Shown in pieces: positions 29,503 to 40,142 of a stretch of 64,000 nt of DNA (positions are counted from its first letter, which is position 1; each line of letters opens with the position of its first letter). Source of the stretch: Planctomycetaceae bacterium (GTDB lineage Bacteria; Planctomycetota; Planctomycetia; Planctomycetales; Planctomycetaceae); contig OMIV01000059.1 of the NCBI GenBank assembly GCA_900299185.1, forward strand, positions 34,875 to 98,874. Reading direction: 5' to 3'. Under the pieces are notes generated by a model. It worked only from the letters and a program-made list of their open reading frames with translations, was not told the DNA's origin and made no database searches. A program made the position numbers and the translations under genes.

Positions 29503-29669
29503 AGGTGTCGCTAACCCGATCGTTGCCTAAAACTAGATGTGCTCCGTTGCGATAGTCGGATCCTCAGATCGCTGCGAGGCGGGTGTTCGATCGAGTTGAC
29601 GATTTTCATGGGCGATCATTGCCCTCGTTATTTGAGCACTCATTGTGTGCACTTCAGAAAGGAAATTCT

Positions 29670-32600
29670 GTGACGCTGAAATCTTGGTTGATCGGCTTTG
29701 AGAAAGCATTGCGGACTCGCATGACTCAACGCCGACGCTCACTCGTCCGAGACCCTCAGTCGTTGCTGTCTGCGGAATCGCTGGAAGCTCGCAGTCTGCT
29801 GTCCGTCACCGCAAGCTTGGCCAATGGCATTGTCGTCAGTTCGATTGGCATCGTCAGCACTGCAACCGTCACGGCGATCAATGTGACCGGCGGCAAAGGG
29901 AACAATGTCCTTGATTTGAGTGGGGTGAACTCCACGACCTTCAGCAAAGTTCTGACCGTTCAGGCGCTCGGTGGTGAGGGCAATGATCAAATCCTGGGAC
30001 CGGCTGATTTAAAAGCGTCGTTGAATGGCAATGCCGGCCATGATTCGATCGTCGGTGGCAGCGCGAGCGACACGATCAATGGTGATGCCGGTCGCGACAC
30101 GATTCGCGCAGGCGGCGGCAATGATGTTGTGTACGGCGGAATCGAGTCGGACGTGATCTTCGGTGACGCGGGGGCAGACACCATTGTGGGCGGGGCTCAG
30201 AACGACAGCCTCTCTGGCGGAGCCGATGACGACGTCATCAATGGCGGAATCGGTAACGACACGCTTGTCGGAGAAGATGGCGATGACTCGCTACTCGGCA
30301 ATGCAGGCAACGATGCGTTGTTTGGGGACTCGCAAGACAGCACGGCCATCAGTAACGGCAATGATCGGCTCGAAGGACAAGACGGCAACGACTCGCTGAA
30401 TGGCGGAGGCGGCAGCGATCAGATGTTTGGCGGAGCGGGCGCGGACGTCGTGATTTCCGGTGATGTCGACTCAGCATTCCCGAACATTCGCATTCACAGC
30501 GCGAGTGTGATTGAGCCTGCCAGCGGCACTGCAACGCTGACGTTCGATGTTGATCTCGATCGTGACTTCGAGTCATCGGTCACCGTGAATTACGAGACGA
30601 TCGACGGAACGACGGCGAGCGGTGCGGACTATGTCGCGGCGAGCGGCACGTTGGTCTTCGATGTCGGCACGACTCATCAGACGATCGAAGTCACGGTGTT
30701 GTCAGATCAATTACATGAAGTCGCCGAGAACTTGTTCGTGCGGTTGACGGGTGCGGACAAAGGTTTGATCGCGGACAGGCAAGCGAATGGGCTGATCGTT
30801 GATGCGACAACGACGACGTTCGCGCCGGTCGGGCCGGCTCCGATCACGGGCGGGCAAGAAGAGAATGTGTCGCCCGACAACGAAGTCTCAGGCGCCGTGC
30901 AAGCTCTGCTACCTCATCCGACGAACCCCGACATCGCTTATGTGGGCTCGGTGAATGGCGGCATTTGGAAGACAACGAACGCTCGAGCGGCGAAGCCGAA
31001 TTGGGTGCCGCTCACAGACTCACAAGAGTCGCTCGCGATCGGCGCGTTGGCCTTTGATCGCACCAATCCGAACCGCTTGATTGCGGGCACTGGAAGCGCG
31101 AGCAGCTTCGGCTTTGATGGCGGTCGCGCGATCGGGTTGCTGTTGTCGGAAGATGCCGGAGCAACATGGAGCACGATCTCGTTGCCGACGGGAGACGAGC
31201 CGGCACGAGTCACTCAAGTGCTGCTCGATGGCGATCGCATTATCGCGACAACCTCGAATGGCGAGGACGACGAAGGCGATGTCTTCGTCAGCAACGATGG
31301 CGGCGTGACCTTCTTGAAGTCGGAAGATCTGCAACTGCCGCGCGCGAATTACTCGGACATGGTCGTCGATCCGACGAACACCGATCGAATCTATGTCGGT
31401 GCGGCTCAGGCGGGTGTGTTCCGTTCGGATGATGGCGGCGCCACTTGGCAGAACGTGTCGGTCAATGATGACTCGGCGAATGGCTTGAACGATGTCCTCA
31501 CTCAAGACTCTGCGAACCGTGTAAGACTTGCTGCAGGCAGCGATGGCCGAGTCTATGCCGCCGCCGCAGCTTCCGGTCAGTTGGCTTACATCGGCTACAC
31601 GTCCGACCTCGGTGCGCACTGGACCGCCATGGATCTGCCTCAAACACCGGACGGCGACGACGGAGAGCCAATCGGTTTGAATCCGCAGGAAGAAGGCGAG
31701 CAAGAAGGTGGAGCACGCGGCTCGGAGCGTCCTCACTATCAATACCCGGTGGAGTTAGGCGGCTCGGGTTCGCACGAGCATTCTCAATTGCCGAATGCTG
31801 AGTCTGAGGAAGCCGGAGGTCAGGGCGACATTCACCTCTCGATGGTCGTCGATCCGACGAACTCGAACATCGTGTATGTCGGCGGCGACTTGCAGTTAGG
31901 CGACATCTCCTCGGAGCACGGGAATTCGATCGGGGCTCATGACTACAGCGGTCGGTTATTCCGAGGCGATGCAAGCATTGTCGCCGATCATGGCGTGCCG
32001 TCGTCGCAGTGGGCACATCTGACTCATAGCAATGCGATCGCGGCCACTCCCAGCGGCGGCACAGCGAGCAATAGCGCCCCGCATGCTGACTCGCGCAATC
32101 TCGCGTTCGATGCGAGCGGTCGGTTGCTCAATGGCTGCGATGGCGGCCTCTTTGTGCGGACAAGCCCACGCGACAACACCGGCGATTGGTTCTCGATCAA
32201 CGGCAACTTGCAAATCACCGAAGTGCATGACATCGCTTACGACTCAAACGCGAATGTGATCGTGATCGGTGCTCAGGACGTTGGTAGCTCAGAGACAACG
32301 ATCGCCGGACATACGACTTTCCGCAGCATTAGCACCGGCGATGGTGGCGATGTGGCGGTCTATGACTCGGGCAGCACTTCTCTTCGATATTCGAGTTATC
32401 AGAACTTGGGCAACCTTCAGAAACGACTCGTCGGTGCCAACAACGTCGAGCAATCGGCAACGGAGCTGACGCCAGCAGGGGGCGAAAACGTTGAGGTGAA
32501 GTTCGTTACTCCCATCGCCGCGAATCCGTTCGATCAGAATCGGCTCTTGATTGGTGGCAACAACGGTGTGTTTGAAACGATCGACGGAGGACTCACGGTG

Positions 32601-34631
32601 AGCGGGCCGCTGGCGGAGGGCTCGGTGAATGACATGGTGGCGGGCGGGCGTCGCTTGGGAGTGCGCTACGCGAACGTGGCTTATGCCGCGACCACCGATG
32701 GCGTCTTCTTCCGTGGAACGACGGGGCAAAACTTCGAAGGCACGAACTATCCCGGTCTGGGTGCCACTGCGGTGACAGTCGACTCAGAAGACTGGGAGCA
32801 TGCCTTTGCTCTGGACTCGAACGGTCACGTGTTTGCGACGCGCAATCATGGCGAATCATGGAGCGACATCACCGGCAATCTCTCGCGCGACATCGGCAGT
32901 CATTCGTGGCGAACGCTCGAATTCATTCCCGGCAACGAAGGCCGAGTCGTGATCGGTGGAGCCGACGGAGTGGCCTTCACCTACGCCGCGGCGCCGGGTG
33001 CGTGGGTCGATATCGGGCAGTCGCTGCCGAACGCCGTCGTGACCGACATGGAGTACGGCGCGAAAGACAATGTCCTCGTGGTGGGCACGTTGGGACGCGG
33101 TGCGTGGCTGCTGCATGACGTAGCTGCCAGCGCCTCGGACATCGCAACGGATACAAGTCGCGCCGAGTTCTTTGGTCCTGATGCGCTCATCGGAGACATC
33201 GGCAACGACACACTGATCGGTTCCAGTAAGAACGACTACATAGCCGGCGGCGGCGGCGCCGACTCCCTGGTCGGTCAGGGTGGCGATGATCGCATGGAAG
33301 GCGGCGGCGGCAGCGATTGGATCAATGGCGGTGAAGGCAACGATGTCATTGATGGCCAAGCCGGTCTCGACACGCTGCTGGGAGATGCCGGAGACGACGA
33401 GATCTATGGCGGAGCGGGAAACGATCAACTCTTTGGACAAGACGGCGACGACAACCTGAATGGTGATGAAGGGACCGACATTTTGGATGCAGGCGCCGGC
33501 GATAACTTCGCGGCGGCCGGTTCTGATCCCTCTGAAGTCGTGCGTTTCACCGGCACGGATGACTCCGACTCGGTGCAGATTGAAGACGGCCTGCATCTTC
33601 TGAAAACTTCGGGCGTCCGAGTTTCAGACGGCACCAATTCGCTCACCATTTACTTCAACTCGGTTCCGAAGACGAATCCGCGAACGGTCGACACGCTCGA
33701 ATTGAATCTGAGCAGCGGCGACGACGAGGTCTCTGTCGGCAACCTGTCGGGCTTCTCGGGGCTATTCCAGATCAGTGTGAATCTGGGCAACGGCGACGAC
33801 TTACTCGATGGAACCGAGCAACTGAATCCAAAGGTTGTAATTCTTAGTACCGGCGGCGAGGGCAATGACGTGCTCGTCGGCGGAGGCGCCAACGATCGCC
33901 TCGATGGCGGTGCGGGCGACGACTCTTTGGATGGCGGCGACGGCATCGATGTGCTGCTGGGACAAGCTGGTAACGACAGTCTCGCTGGTGGAACGGGGAA
34001 CGATTCGCTGTTTGGCGGAGTCGGCAACGATCAGCTCGACGGGCAAGATGGCAATGATTCGCTCGATGGTGCACAGGGCGATGACAGCCTGAATGGCGGG
34101 CTCGGCAGAGACACTCTGGTCGGCGCGGTGGGAGCCGACACGCTCTCGGGCGGCGAGGACTCTGACCTGCTCTTGGGCTTGGGCGGCAACGACAGTCTCG
34201 ATGGAGGCAACGGTAACGACACGCTCAATGGCGGCGATGGCAACGACTTCATCGCAGGCAAGGCGGGTGCGGACAACATCCTTGGCGGAGCCGGCAACGA
34301 CACTCTCAACGGCGGCACCGGCAACGACACCCTCAATGGCGGCGAAGGCAACGACGTGCTCGCCGGTCGCGACGGCAACGACTCGCTCATCGGCGGTAAT
34401 GGAAATGACACGCTGGTGGGTGATGCCGGCAACGACACTCTGCTGGGTGGCGTCGGTGACGATGTCCTGATTGGCGGCGACGGAAACGACTTCCTGCGCG
34501 GCCAACTGGGCGACGATCTCATCGCTGGAAACGCGGGCATCAACGACACTCGCCAAAACCAACGCACCGAGATCAACGAAACCCTCGATATCTCGATCGA
34601 CCTACTCCAAGTGCTGACGTCACTCGATTAA
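29670..34631 (+). CDS. Giant surface protein: LEPR-XLL motif, RTX repeats, Calx-beta, BNR-type propeller, RTX repeats
   Basis: 1653 residues from the GTG at 29670, chosen for AGAAAGGA just upstream; the ATG at 29583 is in frame but lacks a site. The N-terminal basic stretch is followed by [10 protein letters not shown], the LEPR-XLL-type sorting motif of planctomycete surface proteins. Then come: a first RTX block (about 101-267; many GGxGxDxLxGG-type nonapeptides), a Calx-beta domain (about 271-377, [20 protein letters not shown]), a BNR/HCF136-like propeller (394-1151; repeated [13 protein letters not shown], [13 protein letters not shown], [16 protein letters not shown] blades), a second RTX block (1171-1284) and a third long one (1396-1624). 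RTX repeats bind calcium and are common in type I-secreted adhesins. It is probably exported and surface-bound. Confidence 0.9.
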   Translation: MTLKSWLIGFEKALRTRMTQRRRSLVRDPQSLLSAESLEARSLLSVTASLANGIVVSSIGIVSTATVTAINVTGGKGNNVLDLSGVNSTTFSKVLTVQALGGEGNDQILGPADLKASLNGNAGHDSIVGGSASDTINGDAGRDTIRAGGGNDVVYGGIESDVIFGDAGADTIVGGAQNDSLSGGADDDVINGGIGNDTLVGEDGDDSLLGNAGNDALFGDSQDSTAISNGNDRLEGQDGNDSLNGGGGSDQMFGGAGADVVISGDVDSAFPNIRIHSASVIEPASGTATLTFDVDLDRDFESSVTVNYETIDGTTASGADYVAASGTLVFDVGTTHQTIEVTVLSDQLHEVAENLFVRLTGADKGLIADRQANGLIVDATTTTFAPVGPAPITGGQEENVSPDNEVSGAVQALLPHPTNPDIAYVGSVNGGIWKTTNARAAKPNWVPLTDSQESLAIGALAFDRTNPNRLIAGTGSASSFGFDGGRAIGLLLSEDAGATWSTISLPTGDEPARVTQVLLDGDRIIATTSNGEDDEGDVFVSNDGGVTFLKSEDLQLPRANYSDMVVDPTNTDRIYVGAAQAGVFRSDDGGATWQNVSVNDDSANGLNDVLTQDSANRVRLAAGSDGRVYAAAAASGQLAYIGYTSDLGAHWTAMDLPQTPDGDDGEPIGLNPQEEGEQEGGARGSERPHYQYPVELGGSGSHEHSQLPNAESEEAGGQGDIHLSMVVDPTNSNIVYVGGDLQLGDISSEHGNSIGAHDYSGRLFRGDASIVADHGVPSSQWAHLTHSNAIAATPSGGTASNSAPHADSRNLAFDASGRLLNGCDGGLFVRTSPRDNTGDWFSINGNLQITEVHDIAYDSNANVIVIGAQDVGSSETTIAGHTTFRSISTGDGGDVAVYDSGSTSLRYSSYQNLGNLQKRLVGANNVEQSATELTPAGGENVEVKFVTPIAANPFDQNRLLIGGNNGVFETIDGGLTVSGPLAEGSVNDMVAGGRRLGVRYANVAYAATTDGVFFRGTTGQNFEGTNYPGLGATAVTVDSEDWEHAFALDSNGHVFATRNHGESWSDITGNLSRDIGSHSWRTLEFIPGNEGRVVIGGADGVAFTYAAAPGAWVDIGQSLPNAVVTDMEYGAKDNVLVVGTLGRGAWLLHDVAASASDIATDTSRAEFFGPDALIGDIGNDTLIGSSKNDYIAGGGGADSLVGQGGDDRMEGGGGSDWINGGEGNDVIDGQAGLDTLLGDAGDDEIYGGAGNDQLFGQDGDDNLNGDEGTDILDAGAGDNFAAAGSDPSEVVRFTGTDDSDSVQIEDGLHLLKTSGVRVSDGTNSLTIYFNSVPKTNPRTVDTLELNLSSGDDEVSVGNLSGFSGLFQISVNLGNGDDLLDGTEQLNPKVVILSTGGEGNDVLVGGGANDRLDGGAGDDSLDGGDGIDVLLGQAGNDSLAGGTGNDSLFGGVGNDQLDGQDGNDSLDGAQGDDSLNGGLGRDTLVGAVGADTLSGGEDSDLLLGLGGNDSLDGGNGNDTLNGGDGNDFIAGKAGADNILGGAGNDTLNGGTGNDTLNGGEGNDVLAGRDGNDSLIGGNGNDTLVGDAGNDTLLGGVGDDVLIGGDGNDFLRGQLGDDLIAGNAGINDTRQNQRTEINETLDISIDLLQVLTSLD

Positions 34632-34774
34632 TGGACGTCGCGACGAGGACTCGAAGTGCGTGTCAGACTTCGAGTCCCTCGCCAACATTGGCCGAGATGA
34701 TTCGCGTAGCGCCTCATTTCGGATGCATTTTGAATCGCTCGTATGCAGTGCCGGATAATGAGGGAATCAAAACG

Positions 34775-34813
34775 AAGCAGCGGTCTGGGGAATGACTCCC
34801 GAGACCGCTGCTT
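34775..34813. terminator. Bidirectional terminator hairpin between the RTX gene and htpG
   Basis: The 12-bp arms AAGCAGCGGTCT (34775-34786) and AGACCGCTGCTT (34802-34813) with a 15-base loop sit between the convergent stops at 34631 and 34846. The flanking A/T-rich bases give a T run in either direction. Confidence 0.75.
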
Positions 34814-34845
34814 TCATTTGAGAACGGTGTCGAAGCGAGTCCGAG

Positions 34846-36729
34846 TTATCGCTTCTGAGCCAGCTCGTTCATGAAGTTCAACATGCGATCGGCCGTCTCA
34901 TGAGGATCAGGCACGACACCATCGAGCAGCATCAAGTTGGCGTAAATCTGCTGACCACAGTTCTTGACGAAGTGGACGTTCTCGGCATCGTTCGCCAACG
35001 AAATCAGTCGATCGATCAGCGGGTGCTTGGGGTTCAATTCCAGCACTCGCTTTGCTGGCTTGAACTCGGTGCTGCCCGCGTTGAGCACTCGTTCGAGCGC
35101 CGCGCTGAAAGCTCCCGTTGGGCTCACGAGACATGCCACGCTGGTCGTCAAACGCCCCGAAGCGCGGATGTCTTCCACTCGCTCACCCAACGCATCCTTG
35201 AAGAGCGACACAACTCGATCGAAGCCATCCGGCACTTTGTCATCGGGCTTCTGCTCTTCGGGCTTCTCGGCTGTATCGCCCGTCTTCAGTTCGCTGACCT
35301 TGGCATTGCCGTCTTCAATCGAGATGAACTTCTTGGCTTCGAACTCATACAAGTTGTTGAGCACGAATTCGTCGACCGGGTCGGTCAGATAGAGAACTTC
35401 CACTCCCTTAGCACGGAACGCTTCGAGGTTGGGATTGCGTTCGATCGATCGCACTTCTGGACCGCTCGCAAAGTAAATCTCCGTCTGACCTTCCTTCATG
35501 CGACCGACGTATTCGGCCAGTCCCACCAGCGCCGTCTTGTCTTCGTGATGAGATGACTTGAACCGCAGCAACTTGGCAAGGGCCTCTCGATTCTCGAAGT
35601 CCGCCGCAATGCCTTCTCGCACGATGGGGCCATACTGCAACCAGAACTCGCGGTACTTGTTGCCTTCGTTGGTCGCCACTTCTTCGAGATGACCGAGCAC
35701 TCGCTTAGTCAGCGTCTTACGAATCTTGCGGAACACCGAGTTGTCCTGCAGTGCTTCGCGAGACACGTTGAGCGGCAAGTCCGCCGAGTCCACCAAGCCG
35801 TACATGAACCGCAGATAGACGGGCAAAAGATCCTGGCAGTTGTCTTGGACTAGCACTCGCTTCGCACACAGATGCAACCCGTGCTCAATGCGGCCCATGC
35901 CCAGCAGCTCTTGATTATCCGTTGGGCAGAAGAGGATCGCGTGGAACTGGAAGGGCGAGTCCAAAGTCAGGTGCATGTACCAGCTCATCTCGGCTTCAGA
36001 GCGTTTGGCAATGAAGCTGAAGAAGGCTTTGTATTGCTCTTCGGTCACTTGAGACTTGGGTTCGACCCAGATGGGTCGTTGCTCGTTGACGCGTTCCTCG
36101 CCAACTCGAATGGGGTACGCCACGAAGGTCGAATAGGTTCGCAAGATCCATTGGAGTCGCACCGCTCGGGAGAACTCGTCCATGTCTGCTTTCAGATGCA
36201 GACGGATTTCGGTGCCCCGTTTCGCGACCTCTTCCGGCTCAATGACGAAGGTGCCCGAGCCATCGGACTCCCAACGCCAACCGGATTCTTCCCGGTAGCT
36301 CCGCGAAACGACTTCAACTTTGTCGGCCAGCATGAACGAAGAGTAGAAGCCGACGCCGAACTGTCCAATCAACGACAGGTTCTGGTTGTCGGAAATGTTC
36401 TTGGTCAAGAACTCGAGCGAGCCGCTGTGCGCGATCGTGCCCAAGTTCTTGATGAGTTCCTCGCGACTCATGCCGATGCCGTTATCGCGGATCACGAGGA
36501 TGCGTTTCTCGGGATCGGGCAGGACATCAATTCGTAGCTCTTCGCCATCGTCGTATTGCTTATCCATCAGGACGACATGACGGAATTTGTCGAGGGCGTC
36601 CGAGGCGTTGGAGATCAGCTCGCGAACGGCGATTTCACGGTTCTGATACAGCGAGTGAGACAGCAAGTGCAGCAGTCGAGTGATCTCGGCCTGAAACTGG
36701 TACTGCTGAGGTTCTGCGGTCGTAGTCAT
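34846..36729 (-). CDS. htpG: Molecular chaperone HtpG (Hsp90)
   Basis: 627 residues from the ATG at 36729, preferred because GGAG lies about 9 bases upstream and the start MTTTAEPQQYQFQAEITRLL fits the family; the open frame further upstream is not conserved-looking. GHKL ATPase motifs are all present: RELISNASDALDKFR (about 38-52), RDNGIGMSREELIKN (about 85), IGQFGVGFYSSF (about 125) and the later middle-domain segment LPLNVSREALQDN. It refolds or remodels client proteins in the cytoplasm using ATP. The C-terminus ends RMLNFMNELAQKR without the eukaryotic MEEVD tail. No CIRCE element is visible in the 545 bases upstream. Confidence 0.97.
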   Translation of the reverse strand: MTTTAEPQQYQFQAEITRLLHLLSHSLYQNREIAVRELISNASDALDKFRHVVLMDKQYDDGEELRIDVLPDPEKRILVIRDNGIGMSREELIKNLGTIAHSGSLEFLTKNISDNQNLSLIGQFGVGFYSSFMLADKVEVVSRSYREESGWRWESDGSGTFVIEPEEVAKRGTEIRLHLKADMDEFSRAVRLQWILRTYSTFVAYPIRVGEERVNEQRPIWVEPKSQVTEEQYKAFFSFIAKRSEAEMSWYMHLTLDSPFQFHAILFCPTDNQELLGMGRIEHGLHLCAKRVLVQDNCQDLLPVYLRFMYGLVDSADLPLNVSREALQDNSVFRKIRKTLTKRVLGHLEEVATNEGNKYREFWLQYGPIVREGIAADFENREALAKLLRFKSSHHEDKTALVGLAEYVGRMKEGQTEIYFASGPEVRSIERNPNLEAFRAKGVEVLYLTDPVDEFVLNNLYEFEAKKFISIEDGNAKVSELKTGDTAEKPEEQKPDDKVPDGFDRVVSLFKDALGERVEDIRASGRLTTSVACLVSPTGAFSAALERVLNAGSTEFKPAKRVLELNPKHPLIDRLISLANDAENVHFVKNCGQQIYANLMLLDGVVPDPHETADRMLNFMNELAQKR

Positions 36730-37274
36730 AAATTCTGCTCCGATTCGTAAAGACAAGAACTGGCCGATCAAGCATTCCGACTCGCCGCGCACATCGAGAA
36801 AGACTCGCGACGGAACGGGGTTCAAGAGTCAGCCAAACGATTGGCTCCAGCGTGTGTCGCCCGCCTAAATCAACGGCTCCAAATGCACGAGCCATCCAAG
36901 GGCGACATAGGGGGGCGGGATTATGGGGAACTGAGCCTCCCCTTCAAGAGACTCACGGTGGAGGCCACCAACAGTTGGAAACCATGTTTTTTCGGCAGGT
37001 CTCTCAATGGGATCGAACCATTTGGGAAGAGTGTTACGTTCGCCGCTGTGACGCGTTGGACCCGAGAAATTCGAGTACGGGCAATCATGGCTCGGTCTTA
37101 GCCAAAGTCGGATCACACGGGCTCAAGGACGTGTCGCTCGCGCCTGTTGAAAGAGGTCTGCCAACTGCCCACACTCCGACCCTCCTATCGATTGCTGCGC
37201 AGGGCTCGAGGCGGGCTCGAAGCGCCGTTCATCCCTGCTCATGAGATATCCCTACTTCGCCCGCGGAGTTCGTC
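36730..37274. other. Intergenic region between divergent htpG and the lipoprotein gene
   Basis: 545 bases; must hold both promoters. I see no CIRCE inverted repeat or convincing sigma-32-type promoter for htpG and no RNA gene. Confidence 0.6.
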
Positions 37275-38414
37275 ATGTTGTTTCAATTGCGTCGTTGGAA
37301 TGTGATCGGCCTGGTCGCAGTGCTATCCGTGAGCTGCCTCGTGGGAGTGCCAGGATGTGGCGGTAAGAAAGCAGAGCCCGTTGCCGACTCCGAGAGCGAA
37401 GGCGGCGAGGAAGGTGGCGACGCTGCTACCGAATCTAAGCCCGAGCCAGCGAGCAACAAGAAGAAGCCAGGGACCAAGTCAGGTGGAGAAAAGAAGACGG
37501 CAGCGAAGGGGCCAACCGTAGACGGCATCCCGCTCGATGTTTTCTTTGATCGTCCGCTGGAAGTTGCGGCTGATAAACGCACGGTCGGTGCTCCACCGGC
37601 AGGCAACGTGGCCGCAAACGATGCCAAGCCAATGCCCGCTGGTGAAGCTGCGACTCCCAAGCCTGCCGCTGAAACACCCAAACCTGCGGCCGGTGGTGGT
37701 GGTGCTATGTCTTGGGACAAGCTCATCACCACGGAAGCGTTGCTCGACAGCATGAAAGCTTGCCGTAATCAGTGGGCTCAAAGATTGGCCAACGTCCAGA
37801 CTTACAACAGCGCTCAATTGGAGATGCCGGTCTTCGGCACCGAGATGATCTTCTTGGCCGAGTTGGCTCGCGTGCATCCCGGTGAAATCCGCTGGAAAGA
37901 CAAAGCCAAATTCATCCGCGTCCTAGCGATGGAAGTTGTGAAGATCGCATCGGGAGCTGACGGCAAAGGCAAGAAGGCCTTCGACACGATTAACGGTAAC
38001 TTCCAAAAGATTGGCGACATTCTCGACGGCAATGCCTCGGTCGATATCGCCGACGCGAAGGACGACGTCCCGTTGGAAGAATCCGCAAGTATCAAGTACC
38101 TGATGAAGCGACTCGAACGCGCCGAGACCAACCTCAAGAACAACGCTGGCAGCGAAGAGAATCTCAAGAAGAACGCGTCGTCGATCTCGAAGGACGTCGT
38201 CATTTACTACACCATCGCGCAAGCCATTAAGGACAAGTCCTACGGATACGAAACCGAAGACGACTACAACAAGCACGCTGATGCCATGCGAGAAGCCGGT
38301 AAAGGCATGGAGAAGGCGCTGACCGACAACAATTTCGCCGAGTTCGACAACTTGCGTAACACGGTCACTCAGAAGTGCAGCGAGTGCCACATGACGTATC
38401 GCACGGGGCAATAA
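37275..38414 (+). CDS. Lipoprotein with C-terminal haem c motif
   Basis: 379 residues; GGAG lies before the ATG. A lipoprotein signal ends LVGVPGCGG, with the lipid-bearing cysteine at 28. A low-complexity Ala/Pro/Lys/Glu linker covers about 30-145 (EEGGDAATESKPEPASN and repeats of PAAETPKP), then a helical domain of about 210 residues. The last residues hold the CSECH haem attachment motif at 368-372, as in cytochrome c' like four-helix proteins where the CXXCH is C-terminal. It would be anchored to a membrane and bind a single haem; electron transfer or small-ligand binding is possible. No redox partner is adjacent. Confidence 0.78.
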   Translation: MLFQLRRWNVIGLVAVLSVSCLVGVPGCGGKKAEPVADSESEGGEEGGDAATESKPEPASNKKKPGTKSGGEKKTAAKGPTVDGIPLDVFFDRPLEVAADKRTVGAPPAGNVAANDAKPMPAGEAATPKPAAETPKPAAGGGGAMSWDKLITTEALLDSMKACRNQWAQRLANVQTYNSAQLEMPVFGTEMIFLAELARVHPGEIRWKDKAKFIRVLAMEVVKIASGADGKGKKAFDTINGNFQKIGDILDGNASVDIADAKDDVPLEESASIKYLMKRLERAETNLKNNAGSEENLKKNASSISKDVVIYYTIAQAIKDKSYGYETEDDYNKHADAMREAGKGMEKALTDNNFAEFDNLRNTVTQKCSECHMTYRTGQ

Positions 38415-38821
38415 GCCCGTCACGGATGGAGTACGATTCCAGGCCTGTCGAGAATTCGAGCCCGACCGATTCTTGGAAACTGACCTATCACCAAAAAAAG
38501 TACGTCAGTAGTCTGCCCGCCCCTTCAAACGTCCAACCAACAAGCCAGCCAGCAACCATTCTTTGCGGGCTGCGTTTCCTCGTTTTTCTCGTTTCACGTC
38601 CCTCAGAGATGCGGCTGTCAAAGTTTGACGATTAGGAAAACTTTGCCAGATTCGCTGACCTTAAGCCCCCTCTCCTGCCGATAACTCACTGGGCTGAAAC
38701 CAGGCTGCGAAGTCCCTGATTCAGCATGGTCAAAGTCAGTTCGCTCAACGGCAATTCGTCGCTGATAGCTCTGATGAGACCGAGGCCCAATCTGAGTCTC
38801 GGTGGATCTTGAGGTGGTCGA
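38415..38821. other. Intergenic region
   Basis: 407 bases between the haem lipoprotein gene and the small membrane protein gene. I see no gene, RNA or clear hairpin; the promoter of the downstream membrane-protein/sigma-factor pair is expected here. Confidence 0.5.
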
Positions 38822-39064
38822 GTGGCACTACACGTTGCAAGTCGTTTGGCATTGATCGCGTTTGCGACAGTCGCGATGCGTGGCGTGTTGGATCGAGCTG
38901 GCTTGGAAGCGACGCTTCATGCGGCGCTTGTGGCGAGTGCGATTGTATTCCCTATCGGCTTGGTCCTCGGGGACCTCGCTCGACGACTGATTGAGGACAT
39001 CGTTCACATGGAAGTTGAACGAGTCCTGCAAGACACCCCGAATCTGGATGGTGCCACGCACTAA
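38822..39064 (+). CDS. Small membrane protein upstream of the sigma factor
   Basis: 80 residues from a GTG at 38822 with GAGGTG about 6 bases upstream. Two hydrophobic segments (about 5-20 and 33-50, HAALVASAIVFPIGLVLGDL) followed by an acidic amphipathic tail (EDIVHMEVERVLQD) suggest a small inner-membrane protein with a cytoplasmic C-terminus. I do not recognise the family. It lies 81 bp ahead of the sigma factor gene on the same strand, so the two may be cotranscribed; a regulatory link is only a guess. Confidence 0.5.
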   Translation: MALHVASRLALIAFATVAMRGVLDRAGLEATLHAALVASAIVFPIGLVLGDLARRLIEDIVHMEVERVLQDTPNLDGATH

Positions 39065-39145
39065 TCCATTCGACTCAGATTGCCTAAGACGGTCCTTATC
39101 CCCTTTGGCGAACAACCGAGCTACTGAAAAACCACGGAGGGTTTC

Positions 39146-39925
39146 ATGGCAACAAGGCTCAGCGATGAAGCTCTGGCTGAAGTCTGGAAAGACTTCAAAG
39201 AGAACCTTCAAGACCAGAATCTGAGAAACATCCTCATTGAACGTTATCTGCCGTTGGTCAAGTACAACGCTGAGCGTGTCTGGCAGAAGCTTCCTGATGG
39301 AGTTGATCTCAACGACCTAATCTCCGCCGGCGTCTTCGGACTGATGGATGCCATTGAAGCGTTCGACATGGAACGCGGCGTGAAGTTTGAAACATACTGC
39401 GTGCCTCGAATCCGAGGTGCGATGCTCGACGAGTTGCGAACGATGGACTGGGTGCCGCGTCTCGTCCGCAGCAAAGCCAGTAAGCACGAACAAGCTCGCA
39501 AGCGCGTCGAAGCTCGAGTTGGCCGACCACCAACCGACGATGAAATGGCCAACGAACTCAGCGTGAGTATTGAGGATTACACCAAGCTCAAAGCTGAATC
39601 GAGCGCGGTCAATCTCGTCAGCCTCAACAAGAAGTGGTACGAGACTGACAGCTACAAAGACGTTCGCGAAGTCGACGTCATTGAAGACGAACGCGGCGAA
39701 GACCCAACGAACGGCATCCAAAAACGCGACATCATGCGACTGGTGACGCGCGGCCTGAATCGCAACGAACGGCTCATCATCATCCTCTACTACTACGAGG
39801 AACTGACGATGAAGGAGATCGGCCAAACACTGGGCTTGTCAGAGTCCCGCGTCAGCCAAATGCACTCCAGCATCGTGGGTCGCTTGAAGGATCAACTCAA
39901 TCGCCGTCGCCCCGAGTTCGCGTAA
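39146..39925 (+). CDS. FliA/WhiG-type sigma-70 family factor
   Basis: 259 residues; GGAGGG precedes the ATG. All regions are present: region 2 (about 30-95, RYLPLVKYNAERVWQKLP, LISAGVFGLMDAIEAFD, FETYCVPRIRGAMLDEL), the PRLVRSK segment, region 3 (about 128-150, VGRPPTDDEMANELSVSIED) and region 4 (about 205-252, LNRNERLIIILYYYEELTMK, SRVSQMHSSIVGRLK). The pattern ISAGVFGLMDAIEAFD and SRVSQMHS is that of the FliA/WhiG/SigD group, which drives flagellar or developmental genes. No anti-sigma gene (FlgM-like) is recognisable nearby, so its control is unclear. A strong terminator follows. Confidence 0.93.
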   Translation: MATRLSDEALAEVWKDFKENLQDQNLRNILIERYLPLVKYNAERVWQKLPDGVDLNDLISAGVFGLMDAIEAFDMERGVKFETYCVPRIRGAMLDELRTMDWVPRLVRSKASKHEQARKRVEARVGRPPTDDEMANELSVSIEDYTKLKAESSAVNLVSLNKKWYETDSYKDVREVDVIEDERGEDPTNGIQKRDIMRLVTRGLNRNERLIIILYYYEELTMKEIGQTLGLSESRVSQMHSSIVGRLKDQLNRRRPEFA

Positions 39926-39958
39926 CTCGGGACCGCGATGCAGCAGATCGAAGACACC

Positions 39959-39992
39959 GAAAGCCCGCTGAGTCCGCACTCAGTGGGCTTTC
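39959..39992 (+). terminator. Terminator of the sigma factor gene
   Basis: The 15-bp arms GAAAGCCCGCTGAGT (39959-39973) and ACTCAGTGGGCTTTC (39978-39992) with a 4-base loop begin 34 bases after the stop; one G-T pair. A T-rich stretch (TCATTTCTTG) follows. Confidence 0.85.
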
Positions 39993-40142
39993 GTCATTTC
40001 TTGTAGCCCAGCATTCAAACACTCGCGGAAAAGCTAATCGCCTAAATGCCAGGCTTAGTCGGCAGCTCGTCTCTCAACGGATGCCTTCAGACGCCAGCAT
40101 TGTGTCACTTGCCCCACTCAGCCTCTGATAAGGATTCACCTG

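Larger units (their letters stand above)
28949..29669. other. Long intergenic region ahead of the giant RTX gene
   Basis: 721 bases without a supported gene. It holds a hairpin at 28991-29015, an imperfect 22-bp inverted repeat at 29108-29169 and a near-perfect tandem repeat at 29466-29502 about 170 bases ahead of the GTG of the RTX gene. Much of it may be mobile-element residue. Confidence 0.55.

Noticed and set aside
33801..34562. 253-codon minus-strand frame inside the RTX repeats
   Set aside because: Product of the repeated Gly/Asp codons on the other strand; not a gene.
36818..36836. CTTGAA-like sigma-32 minus-35 element upstream of htpG
   Set aside because: No matching minus-10 at the right distance; chance match.
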